This document shows positions 16,592-24,957 of a stretch of DNA of 25,189 nucleotides, piece by piece. Position 1 is the stretch's first letter. Every line of letters starts with the position of its first letter. A program made the position numbers and the translations under genes. The notes below the pieces were generated by a model. That model saw nothing but the letters and a program-made list of their open reading frames with translations. It had not been told where the DNA came from and made no database searches. The stretch is taken from NCBI GenBank assembly GCA_964461335.1, contig CAYWTY010000020.1:1-25189 (forward strand), written 5' to 3'. The DNA is from JAKJBL01 sp964461335 (GTDB lineage Bacteria > Bacillota > Clostridia > Christensenellales > CAG-138).

Positions 16592-17416
16592 ATGCTGCAA
16601 TTAGAAAACCGAATTAACGCTGCGTTTGACTATATCCGCTCTATAACAGATGCTAAACCTATTATGGGGATCGTTTTAGGCAGTGGTCTGGGTGATTTCT
16701 GCGATAGACTTGAAAATCAAACTGTAGTGCCGTTTGAATCGATTCCGGATTTCCCTGTTGCTACAGTCGAAAGCCATTGTGGAGAATTTGTATTCGGGAC
16801 CCATGGCAATAAGAGTATAGTAGCTCTGCGCGGCAGGCTACACTATTACGAAGGATATACACAGCAAGAGATAACTATGCCTGTGCGCATTATGAAGAAA
16901 CTTGGTGTTTCCACCTTGCTTCTTACTAATGCAGCTGGCGGAATTAACCTCTCGTATTCAACCGGGGCTTTAATGCTCATTTCAGACCATTTAAACTTTT
17001 CAGGCGCAAATCCGCTAATTGGCAAAAATCTTGATCAATTTGGTTTAAGGTTCCCTGACATGAGCGATATATACAACAAGGAGCTTAGGCAAAAGCTCAA
17101 ATCCAAAGCGCTTGAGGAGGGTATAGCGCTTGAAGAAGGCATATATGCAATGTACAGCGGGCCAAGCTTTGAAACACCTGCAGAAATAAGATTCTTTCGC
17201 TCGGCTGGGGCTGATGCAGTAGGCATGTCAACCGCACCTGAAGCAATAATTGCAAACCACAGCGGCATGTATGTTATGGGGATATCATGCATAACTAACA
17301 TGGCTGCTGGAGTGCTTGAGGGGAAGTTATCGCATATTGAAGTAACAGAGACTGCAGCGCGGGTAAGGGAGACATTTATAAGGGTGGTAGAGCTGGCTAT
17401 TTCATTGGCTCGATAG
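16592..17416 (+). CDS. punA: Purine nucleoside phosphorylase (trimeric PunA type)
   Basis: 274 aa cytosolic enzyme that splits purine nucleosides with phosphate into free base and (deoxy)ribose 1-phosphate. Family motifs are in order: GIVLGSGLGDF (phosphate loop), VESHCGEFVFG, ALRGRLHYYEGYT, LLTNAAGGIN, YSGPSFETPAEIRFF and DAVGMSTAPEAI. The ATG at 16592 is preferred, with AAAGGA 11 bases upstream; an in-frame TTG at 16583 is too close to that site. mtnA follows after 32 bases in the same direction, and a nucleoside ABC transporter lies 2 kb away. A methylthioadenosine phosphorylase role cannot be ruled out by motif reading, but the length and blocks fit PNP. Confidence 0.93.
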   Translation: MLQLENRINAAFDYIRSITDAKPIMGIVLGSGLGDFCDRLENQTVVPFESIPDFPVATVESHCGEFVFGTHGNKSIVALRGRLHYYEGYTQQEITMPVRIMKKLGVSTLLLTNAAGGINLSYSTGALMLISDHLNFSGANPLIGKNLDQFGLRFPDMSDIYNKELRQKLKSKALEEGIALEEGIYAMYSGPSFETPAEIRFFRSAGADAVGMSTAPEAIIANHSGMYVMGISCITNMAAGVLEGKLSHIEVTETAARVRETFIRVVELAISLAR

Positions 17417-17448
17417 GTTATTAGTAAACCTGAAGGCGGTATCGGCGA

Positions 17449-18516
17449 TTGGAAGGCTTAAAACAAGTAACGCATATTGATAACATCAGGCTTGATGATT
17501 TAAGCAAAACGGTTGTTATTATTGACCAAACACAGCTTCCTAACCGGCTGGAGTATATTGCTATCCAAACTCCAGAGGAGCTCTATAACGCTATCTTCGA
17601 ACTTAAGGTGCGCGGCGCGCCTGCAATTGGCATCTGTGCTGCATATGGCATTTATTGTATTGCACATCAAATACAGGAAGCTGATTACGAGGGCTTTTAT
17701 AGAGAATTTCACAAACAGAAGAAGTATATCAACTCGGCACGCTCTACTGCTGTAAATTTGGAATGGGCCTTAAATCGCATGGAAGCGGTAGTAACAATGA
17801 ACAAAGGCCTGCCCTTGGGAATTATCATAAGCTTATTGCATAAAGAGTGTAGAAAAATTCATGACGAAGACATTGCAATGTGCCGCGCTATATCTGAATA
17901 TGGGCATACTCTTGTTAAAAATGGTGATGGAATATTAACGCATTGCAATGCGGGCCCTTTAGCAACTTCACGTTATGGAACTGCCCTAGGTCCCTTATTT
18001 TTAGGGAAAGAGAGAGGAATGGAGTTTTCGGTCTTTGCAGATGAAACAAGGCCGCTTTTGCAGGGGGCTCGTCTAACATCGTATGAACTCTATAAGGGGG
18101 GAATCGATGTTACTTTAATCTGCGATAATATGGCAAGTATTGTTATGAAAAACGGATGGATACAGGCTTGCTTTGTCGGTTGTGACAGAATTGCAGCAAA
18201 TGGCGATACAGCAAACAAAATTGGTACAAGCGGCGTTGCCATACTTGCTAAGTATTATGGTATTCCTTTTTATGTGTTCGGCCCGACATCAACAATAGAC
18301 CTTGCCTGCAAAAATGGAGATGAAATAAATTTAGAACTTCGAGCACCTGAAGAAATTAAGGAAAAGTTTTATTGTGAGCCAATGGCGCTAAGCGAAATCA
18401 ACTGCTACAATCCTGCTTTTGATGTAACAGAAAGCCAGCTTATTACTGGCATTGTAACTGAAAAGGGCATTTGCCGCCCACCTTATACTATAAGTATCGC
18501 TGCTTTGTTCAGTTAA
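17449..18516 (+). CDS. mtnA: Methylthioribose-1-phosphate isomerase-like aldose-ketose isomerase
   Basis: 355 aa member of the MtnA/eIF2B-alpha family, which converts 5-methylthioribose 1-phosphate (or 5-deoxyribose 1-phosphate) to the ribulose form. It shows KVRGAPAIGICAAYGI, the catalytic Cys in THCNAGPLATSRYGTALG (Cys166), FADETRPLLQGARLTSYEL, and the catalytic Asp in VGCDRIAANGDTANKIGT (Asp246). It starts with TTG at 17449, with AAGGCGG about 9 bases upstream. Placement right after a nucleoside phosphorylase suggests the pair handles 5-methylthio- or 5-deoxyadenosine by-products, the latter made by radical SAM enzymes such as ScfB. No mtnB/mtnK homologues are in the window, so the full pathway is not shown. 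Convergent with sigK 15 bases downstream. Confidence 0.92.
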   Translation: MEGLKQVTHIDNIRLDDLSKTVVIIDQTQLPNRLEYIAIQTPEELYNAIFELKVRGAPAIGICAAYGIYCIAHQIQEADYEGFYREFHKQKKYINSARSTAVNLEWALNRMEAVVTMNKGLPLGIIISLLHKECRKIHDEDIAMCRAISEYGHTLVKNGDGILTHCNAGPLATSRYGTALGPLFLGKERGMEFSVFADETRPLLQGARLTSYELYKGGIDVTLICDNMASIVMKNGWIQACFVGCDRIAANGDTANKIGTSGVAILAKYYGIPFYVFGPTSTIDLACKNGDEINLELRAPEEIKEKFYCEPMALSEINCYNPAFDVTESQLITGIVTEKGICRPPYTISIAALFS

Positions 18517-18531
18517 TGGAGGATACATAGC

Positions 18532-19224
18532 TTAATCTGTAATTTCAAAAGCTTTGCACAGTTTCCCGAGAGCCCTTTTTTCAATACGAGAAACATAAGA
18601 GCGTGATATTCCAAGTATTTGGGCAATTTCCCTTTGAGTCATGCAGAACCTCCCTGCAAGACCATATCGAAGTTCTATTACAATTCGCTCCCTATCTGAT
18701 AGGTTTTTAATAATGAGCTTTCGTAGTTGTTCTGCATTTATACGCATTATGACTTCATCACAAACTGCCGAAGAATCAGAACCAAGTACTTCAGCGAGCA
18801 AGATATCATTTCCATCTCTGTCTGTTCCCATAGGGTCATATAGCGATACTTCCGCTGCTTGACGTTTCTCTGAACGAATGCTCATTAAGATTTCATTTTC
18901 AATGCAGCGGGCTGCATATGTTGCAAGTGCAGTGCCTTTATGCCTATCATAGGTTGAGACAGCCTTAATCAGACCAATTGTGCCAATTGATATTATGTCA
19001 TCACTTTCGCGGCCAGCATATGCATATTTTTTTGCAATATGTGCTACGAGCCTTAGATTATGCTCTATAAGGGTTGCCCGGGCGTCCTCATCTCCTTTAG
19101 CGCAGCGCTCCAAACAAGCTTTTTCTTCAGTTTCGCCAAGAGGCTCTGGAAACGAGTTGCCGTTGCCAATATATGCTGCAAAGATGTAAAAATCTCTTAA
19201 AACCTGTATCAAAATGTCCAGCAT
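18532..19224 (-). CDS. sigK: RNA polymerase sporulation sigma factor SigK
   Basis: 230 aa sigma-70 family factor for late mother-cell sporulation. It matches SigK closely: NSFPEPLGETEEKACLERCA, ARATLIEHNLRLVAHIAKKY (region 2), SIGTIGLIKAV, TYAARCIENEILMSIRSEK, and the region 4 helix-turn-helix TQREIAQILGISRSYVSRIEK. The N-terminal 17-20 residues (MLDILIQVLRDFYIFAAY) are hydrophobic and align with the cleaved pro-sequence of Bacillus pro-SigK. The start at 19224 has GGGGAGG 7 bases upstream; the in-frame ATG at 19257 lacks one. The gene is uninterrupted, so no skin element splits it here. SigE is the alternative, but the N-terminus and length fit SigK. Confidence 0.93.
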   Translation of the reverse strand: MLDILIQVLRDFYIFAAYIGNGNSFPEPLGETEEKACLERCAKGDEDARATLIEHNLRLVAHIAKKYAYAGRESDDIISIGTIGLIKAVSTYDRHKGTALATYAARCIENEILMSIRSEKRQAAEVSLYDPMGTDRDGNDILLAEVLGSDSSAVCDEVIMRINAEQLRKLIIKNLSDRERIVIELRYGLAGRFCMTQREIAQILGISRSYVSRIEKRALGKLCKAFEITD

Positions 19225-19280
19225 CTGATTACCTCCCCATAGCTGCGGTGTAATCAAGATATGCGATTAAAGCATGAAAA

Positions 19281-19288
19281 ATAGTATG
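19281..19288 (-). promoter_or_regulatory. Possible sporulation-type -10 element upstream of sigK
   Basis: On the minus strand CATACTAT lies about 56 bases before the sigK start. It resembles the CATACAnT -10 of sigma-E and the CATAnnnT of sigma-K promoters. A matching -35 is not clear at standard spacing, so this is tentative. Confidence 0.3.
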
Positions 19289-19367
19289 TCCCTGAAATAA
19301 TAGTTTTCTTAAGACATTCGAATAGGGTCGCAATGAACAAATATGAATTATATAAGTGCTAAAGTTC

Positions 19368-19396
19368 TTTAAAAAATGTTTAGCCTCTGGTATAAT
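19368..19396 (+). promoter_or_regulatory. Sigma-A promoter of the BMP lipoprotein gene
   Basis: TTTAAA (19368-19373) and a perfect TATAAT (19391-19396) are separated by 17 bases. The predicted transcript start is near 19403, giving a leader of about 55 bases, too short for a known purine riboswitch. Confidence 0.65.
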
Positions 19397-19457
19397 ATGC
19401 ATATGGTAAAGCGCCATGTCGATTAGTCACATCAATTAACAGGAGGAATACAGACAT

Positions 19458-20534
19458 ATGAAAAAAGCATTCGCCTTAGTCCTTGCGCTCACCATAGTCT
19501 TCACTATGGTTTCTTGCGCAAAGCCAGCCCCAAAGGGTTATGAAATTGCCCTGATTACCGACTTGGGGACAATTGACGACAAATCATTTAACCAAGGTGC
19601 ATGGGAAGGTGTTGTTGCGTATGCAAAAGCTAACAACAAAACACACAAGTACTACCAACCCACTGAACAATCCAATGATGCGTACCTAGCGCAGATAGCA
19701 TTGGCAGCTGAAAATGGGGCAAAAATAATTGTAACTCCTGGTTTCCTATTTGAAGTTCCAATTTTTATTGCTCAGGATGAATTCCCGAATGTCTCGTTTA
19801 TTCTGCTCGACGGCAACCCGAATGATGGCGATTGGTCTGCAGGTGCCCCGGTATTCAAAACAAATAAAAATGTTGTAGGCGTAACCTACGCAGAGCATGA
19901 ATCCGGCTATCTGGCTGGCTATGCTGCTGTAAAAGACGGCTATACCAAGCTTGGTTTTATGGGCGGCATGGCTGTCCCTGCAGTTGTACGCTTTGGCTAT
20001 GGTTTTGTGCAGGGCATAAATGATGCGTCAAAAGAACTTGGAATAGATGCCCAGTTAATGTACCACTATACCGGCGGGTTTGATGCAACTCCAGAAGCGC
20101 AAAACTTAGCTGCATCATGGTACAATGCGGGTACAGAAGTAATCTTTGCCTGCGGTGGCGCTGTAGGGTTTTCTGTGTTTGCAGCAGCTGAGGCAGCAGG
20201 AGCCAAGAGTATTGGTGTAGACGTTGATCAAAGTGCAGAATCTGAAACCATAATTACATCATCAACGAAATCGCTCGCGCCCGGTGTTGAGCTGCTCATT
20301 AGTCAGTTTTATGATGGGAAATTCCCAGGCGGAGAGAATCTTGTACTCGATGCTTCTAATGATTCAGTTGGCTTGCCTATGGATACTTCCCGCTTTAAGA
20401 CATTTTCTAAAGCAGATTATGATGCGCTTTATGCAAAACTCAAAGCCAGGGAGTTTGCAATATTCACTGATGCAACAGCTGAAAGTGCCGCAGGTCTGCC
20501 TGTTACCAATGTCCAGCTTACTGTAGTTGAGTAA
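19458..20534 (+). CDS. BMP-family nucleoside-binding lipoprotein (ABC transporter)
   Basis: 358 aa substrate-binding lipoprotein of the Bmp/PnrA/NupN family, which captures nucleosides outside the membrane and passes them to the ABC permeases encoded downstream. The N-terminus is a lipoprotein signal (MKKAFALVLALTIVFTMVSC) with lipidated Cys20. The mature domain starts YEIALITDLGTIDDKSFNQG, then GAWEGV, and contains FILLDGNP, HESGYLAGYAA, GFMGGMAVPAV, FGYGFVQGIND and GVDVDQSAE, typical of BMP proteins. AGGAGG lies about 11 bases before the ATG. A strong hairpin after the stop suggests it is made in excess over the membrane components, as is usual for binding proteins. Confidence 0.94.
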   Translation: MKKAFALVLALTIVFTMVSCAKPAPKGYEIALITDLGTIDDKSFNQGAWEGVVAYAKANNKTHKYYQPTEQSNDAYLAQIALAAENGAKIIVTPGFLFEVPIFIAQDEFPNVSFILLDGNPNDGDWSAGAPVFKTNKNVVGVTYAEHESGYLAGYAAVKDGYTKLGFMGGMAVPAVVRFGYGFVQGINDASKELGIDAQLMYHYTGGFDATPEAQNLAASWYNAGTEVIFACGGAVGFSVFAAAEAAGAKSIGVDVDQSAESETIITSSTKSLAPGVELLISQFYDGKFPGGENLVLDASNDSVGLPMDTSRFKTFSKADYDALYAKLKAREFAIFTDATAESAAGLPVTNVQLTVVE

Positions 20535-20556
20535 CGTGCATAAGTGTTGAAAACTT

Positions 20557-20593
20557 TTCGGGCAGGCAGGCATCTGCTTGCCCGAATGTTTTG
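20557..20593 (+). terminator. Terminator/attenuator after the BMP gene
   Basis: TTCGGGCAGGCAG (20557-20569) pairs with CTGCTTGCCCGAA (20574-20586) through a 13 bp stem with one G-U and a GCAT loop, followed by TGTTTTG. It probably acts as a partial terminator that lowers expression of the ATPase and permeases relative to the binding protein. Confidence 0.75.
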
Positions 20594-20628
20594 TAGTCGT
20601 TTATATGTATTCTTGCGGGAGCATCGCC

Positions 20629-20634
20629 TATAAT
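20629..20634 (+). promoter_or_regulatory. Possible secondary promoter before the ABC ATPase
   Basis: A perfect TATAAT lies 36 bases before the ATPase start and just after the terminator. The region 17 bases upstream (TGTATT) is a weak -35. It could supply basal transcription of the transporter. Confidence 0.35.
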
Positions 20635-20669
20635 GGGTTTATCTTAGGTGAATGACTGGGAGTGGTGGA

Positions 20670-22202
20670 ATGGATTATGTAATTGAGATGCTTGGCATTA
20701 CGAAGAGTTTCCCAGGGGTTTTAGCAAACGATAATATAACCTTACAGCTAAAAAAAGGGGAGATACACGCCTTACTCGGGGAAAATGGTGCAGGCAAATC
20801 TACTTTAATGAGCGTTTTATTCGGCCTGTATAAACCTGAGCATGGCAAAATCAAAAAAGATGGGGTAGAAGTACTCATTCGCAATCCAAATGATGCTAAT
20901 CAACTCGGTATTGGCATGGTGCATCAGCATTTTAAACTAATACACAATTTTACTGTTCTTCAAAATATTATCCTTGGTGTAGAAACTACAGCCCGAGGTT
21001 TTTTAGAAATGGAAGCCGCGCGTAAAAAAGTACTTGCGCTTTCAGAGCAATATGGCTTGAAGGTAGACCCTGATGCGCTTGTCGAAAACATTACTGTAGG
21101 AATGCAGCAACGTGTCGAAATTCTTAAGATGCTCTACAAGAATAATGAAATACTGATTTTTGACGAACCAACTGCCGTATTAACCCCTCAAGAAATCGAA
21201 GATTTAATGACAATAATGCGTGGTTTAACTAAAGAAGGCAAATCCATACTTTTTATAACTCATAAGCTTAATGAAATCAAAGCTGTTGCAGACAGATGTA
21301 CGGTTTTACGCAAAGGAAAGTGGATTGGAACAATCAATGTTCAAGACACAACTAAAGAAGAAATGTCGGAAATGATGGTAGGCCGCAAAATAAGTCTTAC
21401 TCTAGACAAGGGTGAAGTAGAACTTGGCGAACCTGCTCTCAAAGTGCATCAATTAACAATCACTTCAAGGGAACATGGAAGAAAACAATTAAAAGATATT
21501 TCTTTCACAGTTCACTCTGGGGAGATTGTATGTATTGCCGGCATTGACGGCAATGGGCAAAGCGAGCTCGCCTATGCTATTACCGGCTTAATCCAAGCTG
21601 ATGGCGGACAAGTTATAATAAATGGGGCGGATGCATCAAAAAAGACAATTAGGGCCCGAAACCTTTGTGGCCTTGCTCATATACCTGAGGATAGGCATAA
21701 GCATGGCCTAATACTCGATTATACGCTTGAAGATAATCTAATTCTTAAACAATACTTTAACCCCAAATATCAAAGGCACGGTTGGCGCCTGCTGCCAAAA
21801 ATACGAGACTACGCAGAAACCCTAATTGAGCGTTTTGATATTAGAAGCGGTCAGGGGCCATTGACGCCAACAAGAAGCATGAGCGGCGGAAACCAGCAAA
21901 AAGCTATTGTTGCACGCGAAATTGATTATAACCCAGATATTCTGATAGCTGTTCAGCCTACCCGCGGTTTAGATGTTGGAGCGATTGAATACATTCACAA
22001 ACAGTTAATAGCACAACGCAACGCAGGAAAAGCGGTATTGTTAATTTCGCTCGAACTGGATGAAGTAATGAGTGTAAGCGACAGGATACTGGTAATCTTT
22101 GAAGGTTCTATTGTCGGCGAATTCAACCCTAAGGATATTACTGTACAGGAGCTTGGCTTATACATGGCTGGCTCGAAAGCGAGGGAAGTAAACCATGCAT
22201 AA
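20670..22202 (+). CDS. Nucleoside ABC transporter ATP-binding protein (two fused ATPase domains)
   Basis: 510 aa cytoplasmic ATPase of the NupO/YufO (RbsA-like) type with two nucleotide-binding domains in one chain. The first domain has Walker A GENGAGKST (Lys43), VHQHFKLI, signature-like TVGMQQRVEILKML, and Walker B ILIFDEPTAVLTPQE. The second has a degenerate Walker A (GIDGNGQSE), HIPEDRHKHGL, signature SGGNQQKAIVARE and VQPTRGLDVGAI. The last motif is typical of the BMP-linked nucleoside family. The start at 20670 is preferred (GGGAG about 7 bases upstream) over the in-frame ATG at 20652, which has its purine-rich run too close. Its end overlaps the next gene by 8 bases. Confidence 0.94.
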   Translation: MDYVIEMLGITKSFPGVLANDNITLQLKKGEIHALLGENGAGKSTLMSVLFGLYKPEHGKIKKDGVEVLIRNPNDANQLGIGMVHQHFKLIHNFTVLQNIILGVETTARGFLEMEAARKKVLALSEQYGLKVDPDALVENITVGMQQRVEILKMLYKNNEILIFDEPTAVLTPQEIEDLMTIMRGLTKEGKSILFITHKLNEIKAVADRCTVLRKGKWIGTINVQDTTKEEMSEMMVGRKISLTLDKGEVELGEPALKVHQLTITSREHGRKQLKDISFTVHSGEIVCIAGIDGNGQSELAYAITGLIQADGGQVIINGADASKKTIRARNLCGLAHIPEDRHKHGLILDYTLEDNLILKQYFNPKYQRHGWRLLPKIRDYAETLIERFDIRSGQGPLTPTRSMSGGNQQKAIVAREIDYNPDILIAVQPTRGLDVGAIEYIHKQLIAQRNAGKAVLLISLELDEVMSVSDRILVIFEGSIVGEFNPKDITVQELGLYMAGSKAREVNHA

Positions 22203-23373
22203 GCTTCGAAGTATTTTAAGAAGTACCGGTTTTGTAAATGCATCATCTTCTGTGTTTGCTATCTTAGTTGGGTTGGTATTCGGGTTTATCATTATGCTTT
22301 TGAGTAATCCCGCTCAGGCAATCCAAGGCTTTGGAATAATACTAAAAGGTGGTTTCAGCGGAGGTGCCCGTGGGATAGGGCAGACATTTTACTATGCAGT
22401 GCCTATAATAATGACAGGGTTATCAGTAGGGTTTGCCTTTAAAACAGGGTTGTTCAACATAGGTGCATCAGGGCAGTTCACAGTCGGAGCTTTTACTGCT
22501 ATTCTAATTGGTGTAAAACTTTCCTTTTTACCTGCACCATTACATTGGATTATTGCACTTTTGGCGGCAACTTTAGCAGGCGGGCTCTGGGCACTTGTGC
22601 CGGGGCTGTTTAAAGCGTATCTCAATGTAAATGAAGTCATCTCATCAATTATGATGAATTATATTGGTTTGTTCGTTGTAAATTATGCAATTAAACACCC
22701 TGCATTAAAAGCCGCTCCTACGATTTTTGATACAACAATGAACCTTACATCAAACACATCACCAACTGCAATACTGCCAAAATCGTTTTTATCAACCCTA
22801 TTTCCAGGCTCAACAGTAAATATTGGCATTATTATTGCTATATTTATAGCCGTGCTTATGTATCTGGTGCTGAATAAAACGACATTTGGCTACGAATTAA
22901 AAGCGTGCGGTTACAACAGGCATGCATGCCAGTATGCTGGCATAAGTGAAAAACGCAGCATAGTTTTGTCAATGGTTATTGCTGGTGCGCTTTCAGGGCT
23001 TGGCGGTGGGCTTGTTTACCTCTCCGGACCAAATGGCCGTAGGTATAAAGTGCTTGATTCACTTTTGGGGGATGGTTTTGCAGGAATACCAGTAGCGCTC
23101 TTAGGTCTCAATAATCCGCTTGGAATAATCTTTGCTGGTCTATTTATTGCTTTTATCACTATTGGCGGCGAATACTTGCAAAGCCTCGATTTCGTATTAG
23201 AAATTATTGATATAATTACTGCTGCCATAATATTCTTTAGTGCATTTGCACTTGTATTTAGAACCTTTATCCGAAAGATTATGCGGGCTGAGGAACTCAT
23301 CGTGGTCTCAGATACAAATATTAATCCTTCAAATGTGCAAAAATCAGATAAAGAAACGGGGGAGGAAGTGTAA
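22195..23373 (+). CDS. Nucleoside ABC transporter permease (NupP/YufP-like)
   Basis: 392 aa integral membrane protein of the BPD_transp_2 family with about 8-10 hydrophobic segments. Conserved family text includes YYAVPIIMTGLSVGFAFKTG, LFNIGASGQFTVGAFTA, NVNEVISSIMMNYIGLFVVN, FGYELKACGYNRHACQYAGI and GALSGLGGGLVYLSG. The ATG overlaps the ATPase stop by 8 bases, and the gene's own stop overlaps the next start (TAATG), so the three genes are translationally coupled. The C-terminal tail (about the last 35 residues) is charged and cytoplasmic. With the second permease it forms the membrane channel for nucleosides delivered by the BMP protein. Confidence 0.92.
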   Translation: MHKLRSILRSTGFVNASSSVFAILVGLVFGFIIMLLSNPAQAIQGFGIILKGGFSGGARGIGQTFYYAVPIIMTGLSVGFAFKTGLFNIGASGQFTVGAFTAILIGVKLSFLPAPLHWIIALLAATLAGGLWALVPGLFKAYLNVNEVISSIMMNYIGLFVVNYAIKHPALKAAPTIFDTTMNLTSNTSPTAILPKSFLSTLFPGSTVNIGIIIAIFIAVLMYLVLNKTTFGYELKACGYNRHACQYAGISEKRSIVLSMVIAGALSGLGGGLVYLSGPNGRRYKVLDSLLGDGFAGIPVALLGLNNPLGIIFAGLFIAFITIGGEYLQSLDFVLEIIDIITAAIIFFSAFALVFRTFIRKIMRAEELIVVSDTNINPSNVQKSDKETGEEV

Positions 23374-24338
23374 TGGATACCATATACTTTCTTGTTCAGC
23401 AGATGATGACTTTCTCCATTCCTCTTCTTATTGTAGCGCTTGGAGGTTTATTCAGCGAGCGCAGCGGAGTGATTAATATTGCTCTTGAAGGCATAATGAT
23501 TATCGGCGGGTTTTCAAGCATTCTTTTTATAGATTTTATGCAGAGTATGGGTGTGTTCGATGGGCAGCTGCTGCTTATTTGTGCTGTTCTTATTGCAGCA
23601 ATAAGCGGCGGTGCATTCTCCCTGCTTCATGCCTATGCTGCTATTAATATGAAGGCAGATCAAACAATTAGCGGCACGGCTCTTAATACATTTGCCCCGG
23701 CATTTGCAATATATGGGGCTCGCATGATACAGCCAAGCAATGTACAGCAAATTACATTTAACAATACTTTTCGCATTCCCTCAGTGCCAGTACTCGGGGA
23801 CATCCCCATAATTGGTAACCTCTTGTTTAAACAAGCATATATAACTACTTATATTGGGTTTGCCATACTGCTTGCAGCCACTATTTTATTGTATAAAACA
23901 CGTTTTGGGCTAAGGCTGCGTGCTTGTGGTGAGCACCCGCAAGCAGCAGACTCGGTTGGTATTAATGTTTACAAAATGCGCTACATCGGTGTTTTAATAT
24001 CAGGTATGCTTGCAGGCTTAGGCGGGTTGGTATTTGTAGTTCCGACTTCAACAAACTTTAACGCTACTGTTGCAGGTTATGGCTTTCTCGGAATTGCAGT
24101 GCTAATTTTTGGCCAATGGAAACCAATTCGCATATTCTTTGCTTCATTGTTTTTTGGCCTAATGAAAACTATTTCTTCCTCCTACTCAGGCATACCACTG
24201 CTTTTGCAACTTGGGATAAACAGCTATATTTATAAGATGGTTCCATACGTCGCAACTCTAATTGTACTTGCTTTTACATCCAAGCGTTCACAAGCGCCTC
24301 GTGCGCTCGGCCAGCCATATGACCAGGGTGGACGTTGA
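23373..24338 (+). CDS. Nucleoside ABC transporter permease (NupQ/YufQ-like)
   Basis: 321 aa second permease of the nucleoside transporter. It shows the family start (MTFSIPLLIVALGGLFSERS, GVINIALEG), MKADQTISGTALN, RFGLRLRACGEHPQAADSVGI and GMLAGLGGLVFV, with about 8-9 hydrophobic segments. A strong GGGGGAGGAAG precedes the ATG, which uses the last base of the previous stop codon. It is followed by thymidine kinase after 25 bases on the same strand. Confidence 0.92.
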   Translation: MDTIYFLVQQMMTFSIPLLIVALGGLFSERSGVINIALEGIMIIGGFSSILFIDFMQSMGVFDGQLLLICAVLIAAISGGAFSLLHAYAAINMKADQTISGTALNTFAPAFAIYGARMIQPSNVQQITFNNTFRIPSVPVLGDIPIIGNLLFKQAYITTYIGFAILLAATILLYKTRFGLRLRACGEHPQAADSVGINVYKMRYIGVLISGMLAGLGGLVFVVPTSTNFNATVAGYGFLGIAVLIFGQWKPIRIFFASLFFGLMKTISSSYSGIPLLLQLGINSYIYKMVPYVATLIVLAFTSKRSQAPRALGQPYDQGGR

Positions 24339-24363
24339 TAATTACAATATAGGAAGGGATTAA

Positions 24364-24957
24364 ATGGCTAAGCTCTATTTTAGGTATGGCGCAATGGGCT
24401 CAAGTAAAAGTGCAAATGCACTTATGGTTAAGCATAACTACGGTGAGCAAGGGAAAAAGGCGCTTCTTATCAAGCCGGGTGTGGATATGCGTGATGGAGA
24501 GCATCAAATCCGTTCGCGCTGCGGGTTAATTGGAGAGTGCATTTTATTTCACGAGCTCGATATTGAGGCTATTCGCTCGCATGAATACAGTTGTGTAATC
24601 GTTGATGAAGCACAGTTTTTAAACAAGCGAGAAGTCGAGTTATTGGTTCGAATTGTAGATATTTATAATGTCCCTGTAATATGCTATGGTTTGCGTGCTG
24701 ACTTTCAGGGCAATCTTTTTGAAGGCAGCAGGTGGCTTCTGGCTTGGGCGGATACAATCGAGGAAGTAAAAACCATCTGTTGGTGCGGGAAAAAAGCAAC
24801 TTTTAATGCACGATTGGATGGCAAGGGCGGCATAACTAAAGAAGGTGAGCAGGTGCTGCTGGGTGCTGGTGAGAGATATATAGGTTTATGCAGAAAGCAT
24901 TGGTCGGTTGGTGACCCTGGCCCAAAACTGCGAGTAATCCAAGGGGAACACGAATGA
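24364..24957 (+). CDS. tdk: Thymidine kinase (TK1 type)
   Basis: 197 aa enzyme that phosphorylates thymidine (and deoxyuridine) with ATP. The P-loop GAMGSSKSA (residues 9-17) has SSK in place of the commoner SGKT-like form, as in several Firmicute TK1 proteins. VDEAQF (residues 80-85, Glu82 as catalytic base), YGLRADFQGNLFEGS, the zinc-ribbon pair CWCGKKA and the later GLCRKHW are also present. AGGAAGGG lies 6 bases before the ATG. The stop overlaps the next gene by 4 bases (ATGA). Placement right after a nucleoside importer fits the trapping of imported deoxynucleosides. Confidence 0.95.
   Translation: MAKLYFRYGAMGSSKSANALMVKHNYGEQGKKALLIKPGVDMRDGEHQIRSRCGLIGECILFHELDIEAIRSHEYSCVIVDEAQFLNKREVELLVRIVDIYNVPVICYGLRADFQGNLFEGSRWLLAWADTIEEVKTICWCGKKATFNARLDGKGGITKEGEQVLLGAGERYIGLCRKHWSVGDPGPKLRVIQGEHE

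Noticed and set aside
19397..19457. Purine-type riboswitch in the leader of the BMP lipoprotein gene, or before the purine nucleoside phosphorylase
   Set aside because: Predicted leaders are about 55 and 30 bases, too short for the aptamer plus expression platform, and no conserved aptamer core was seen.
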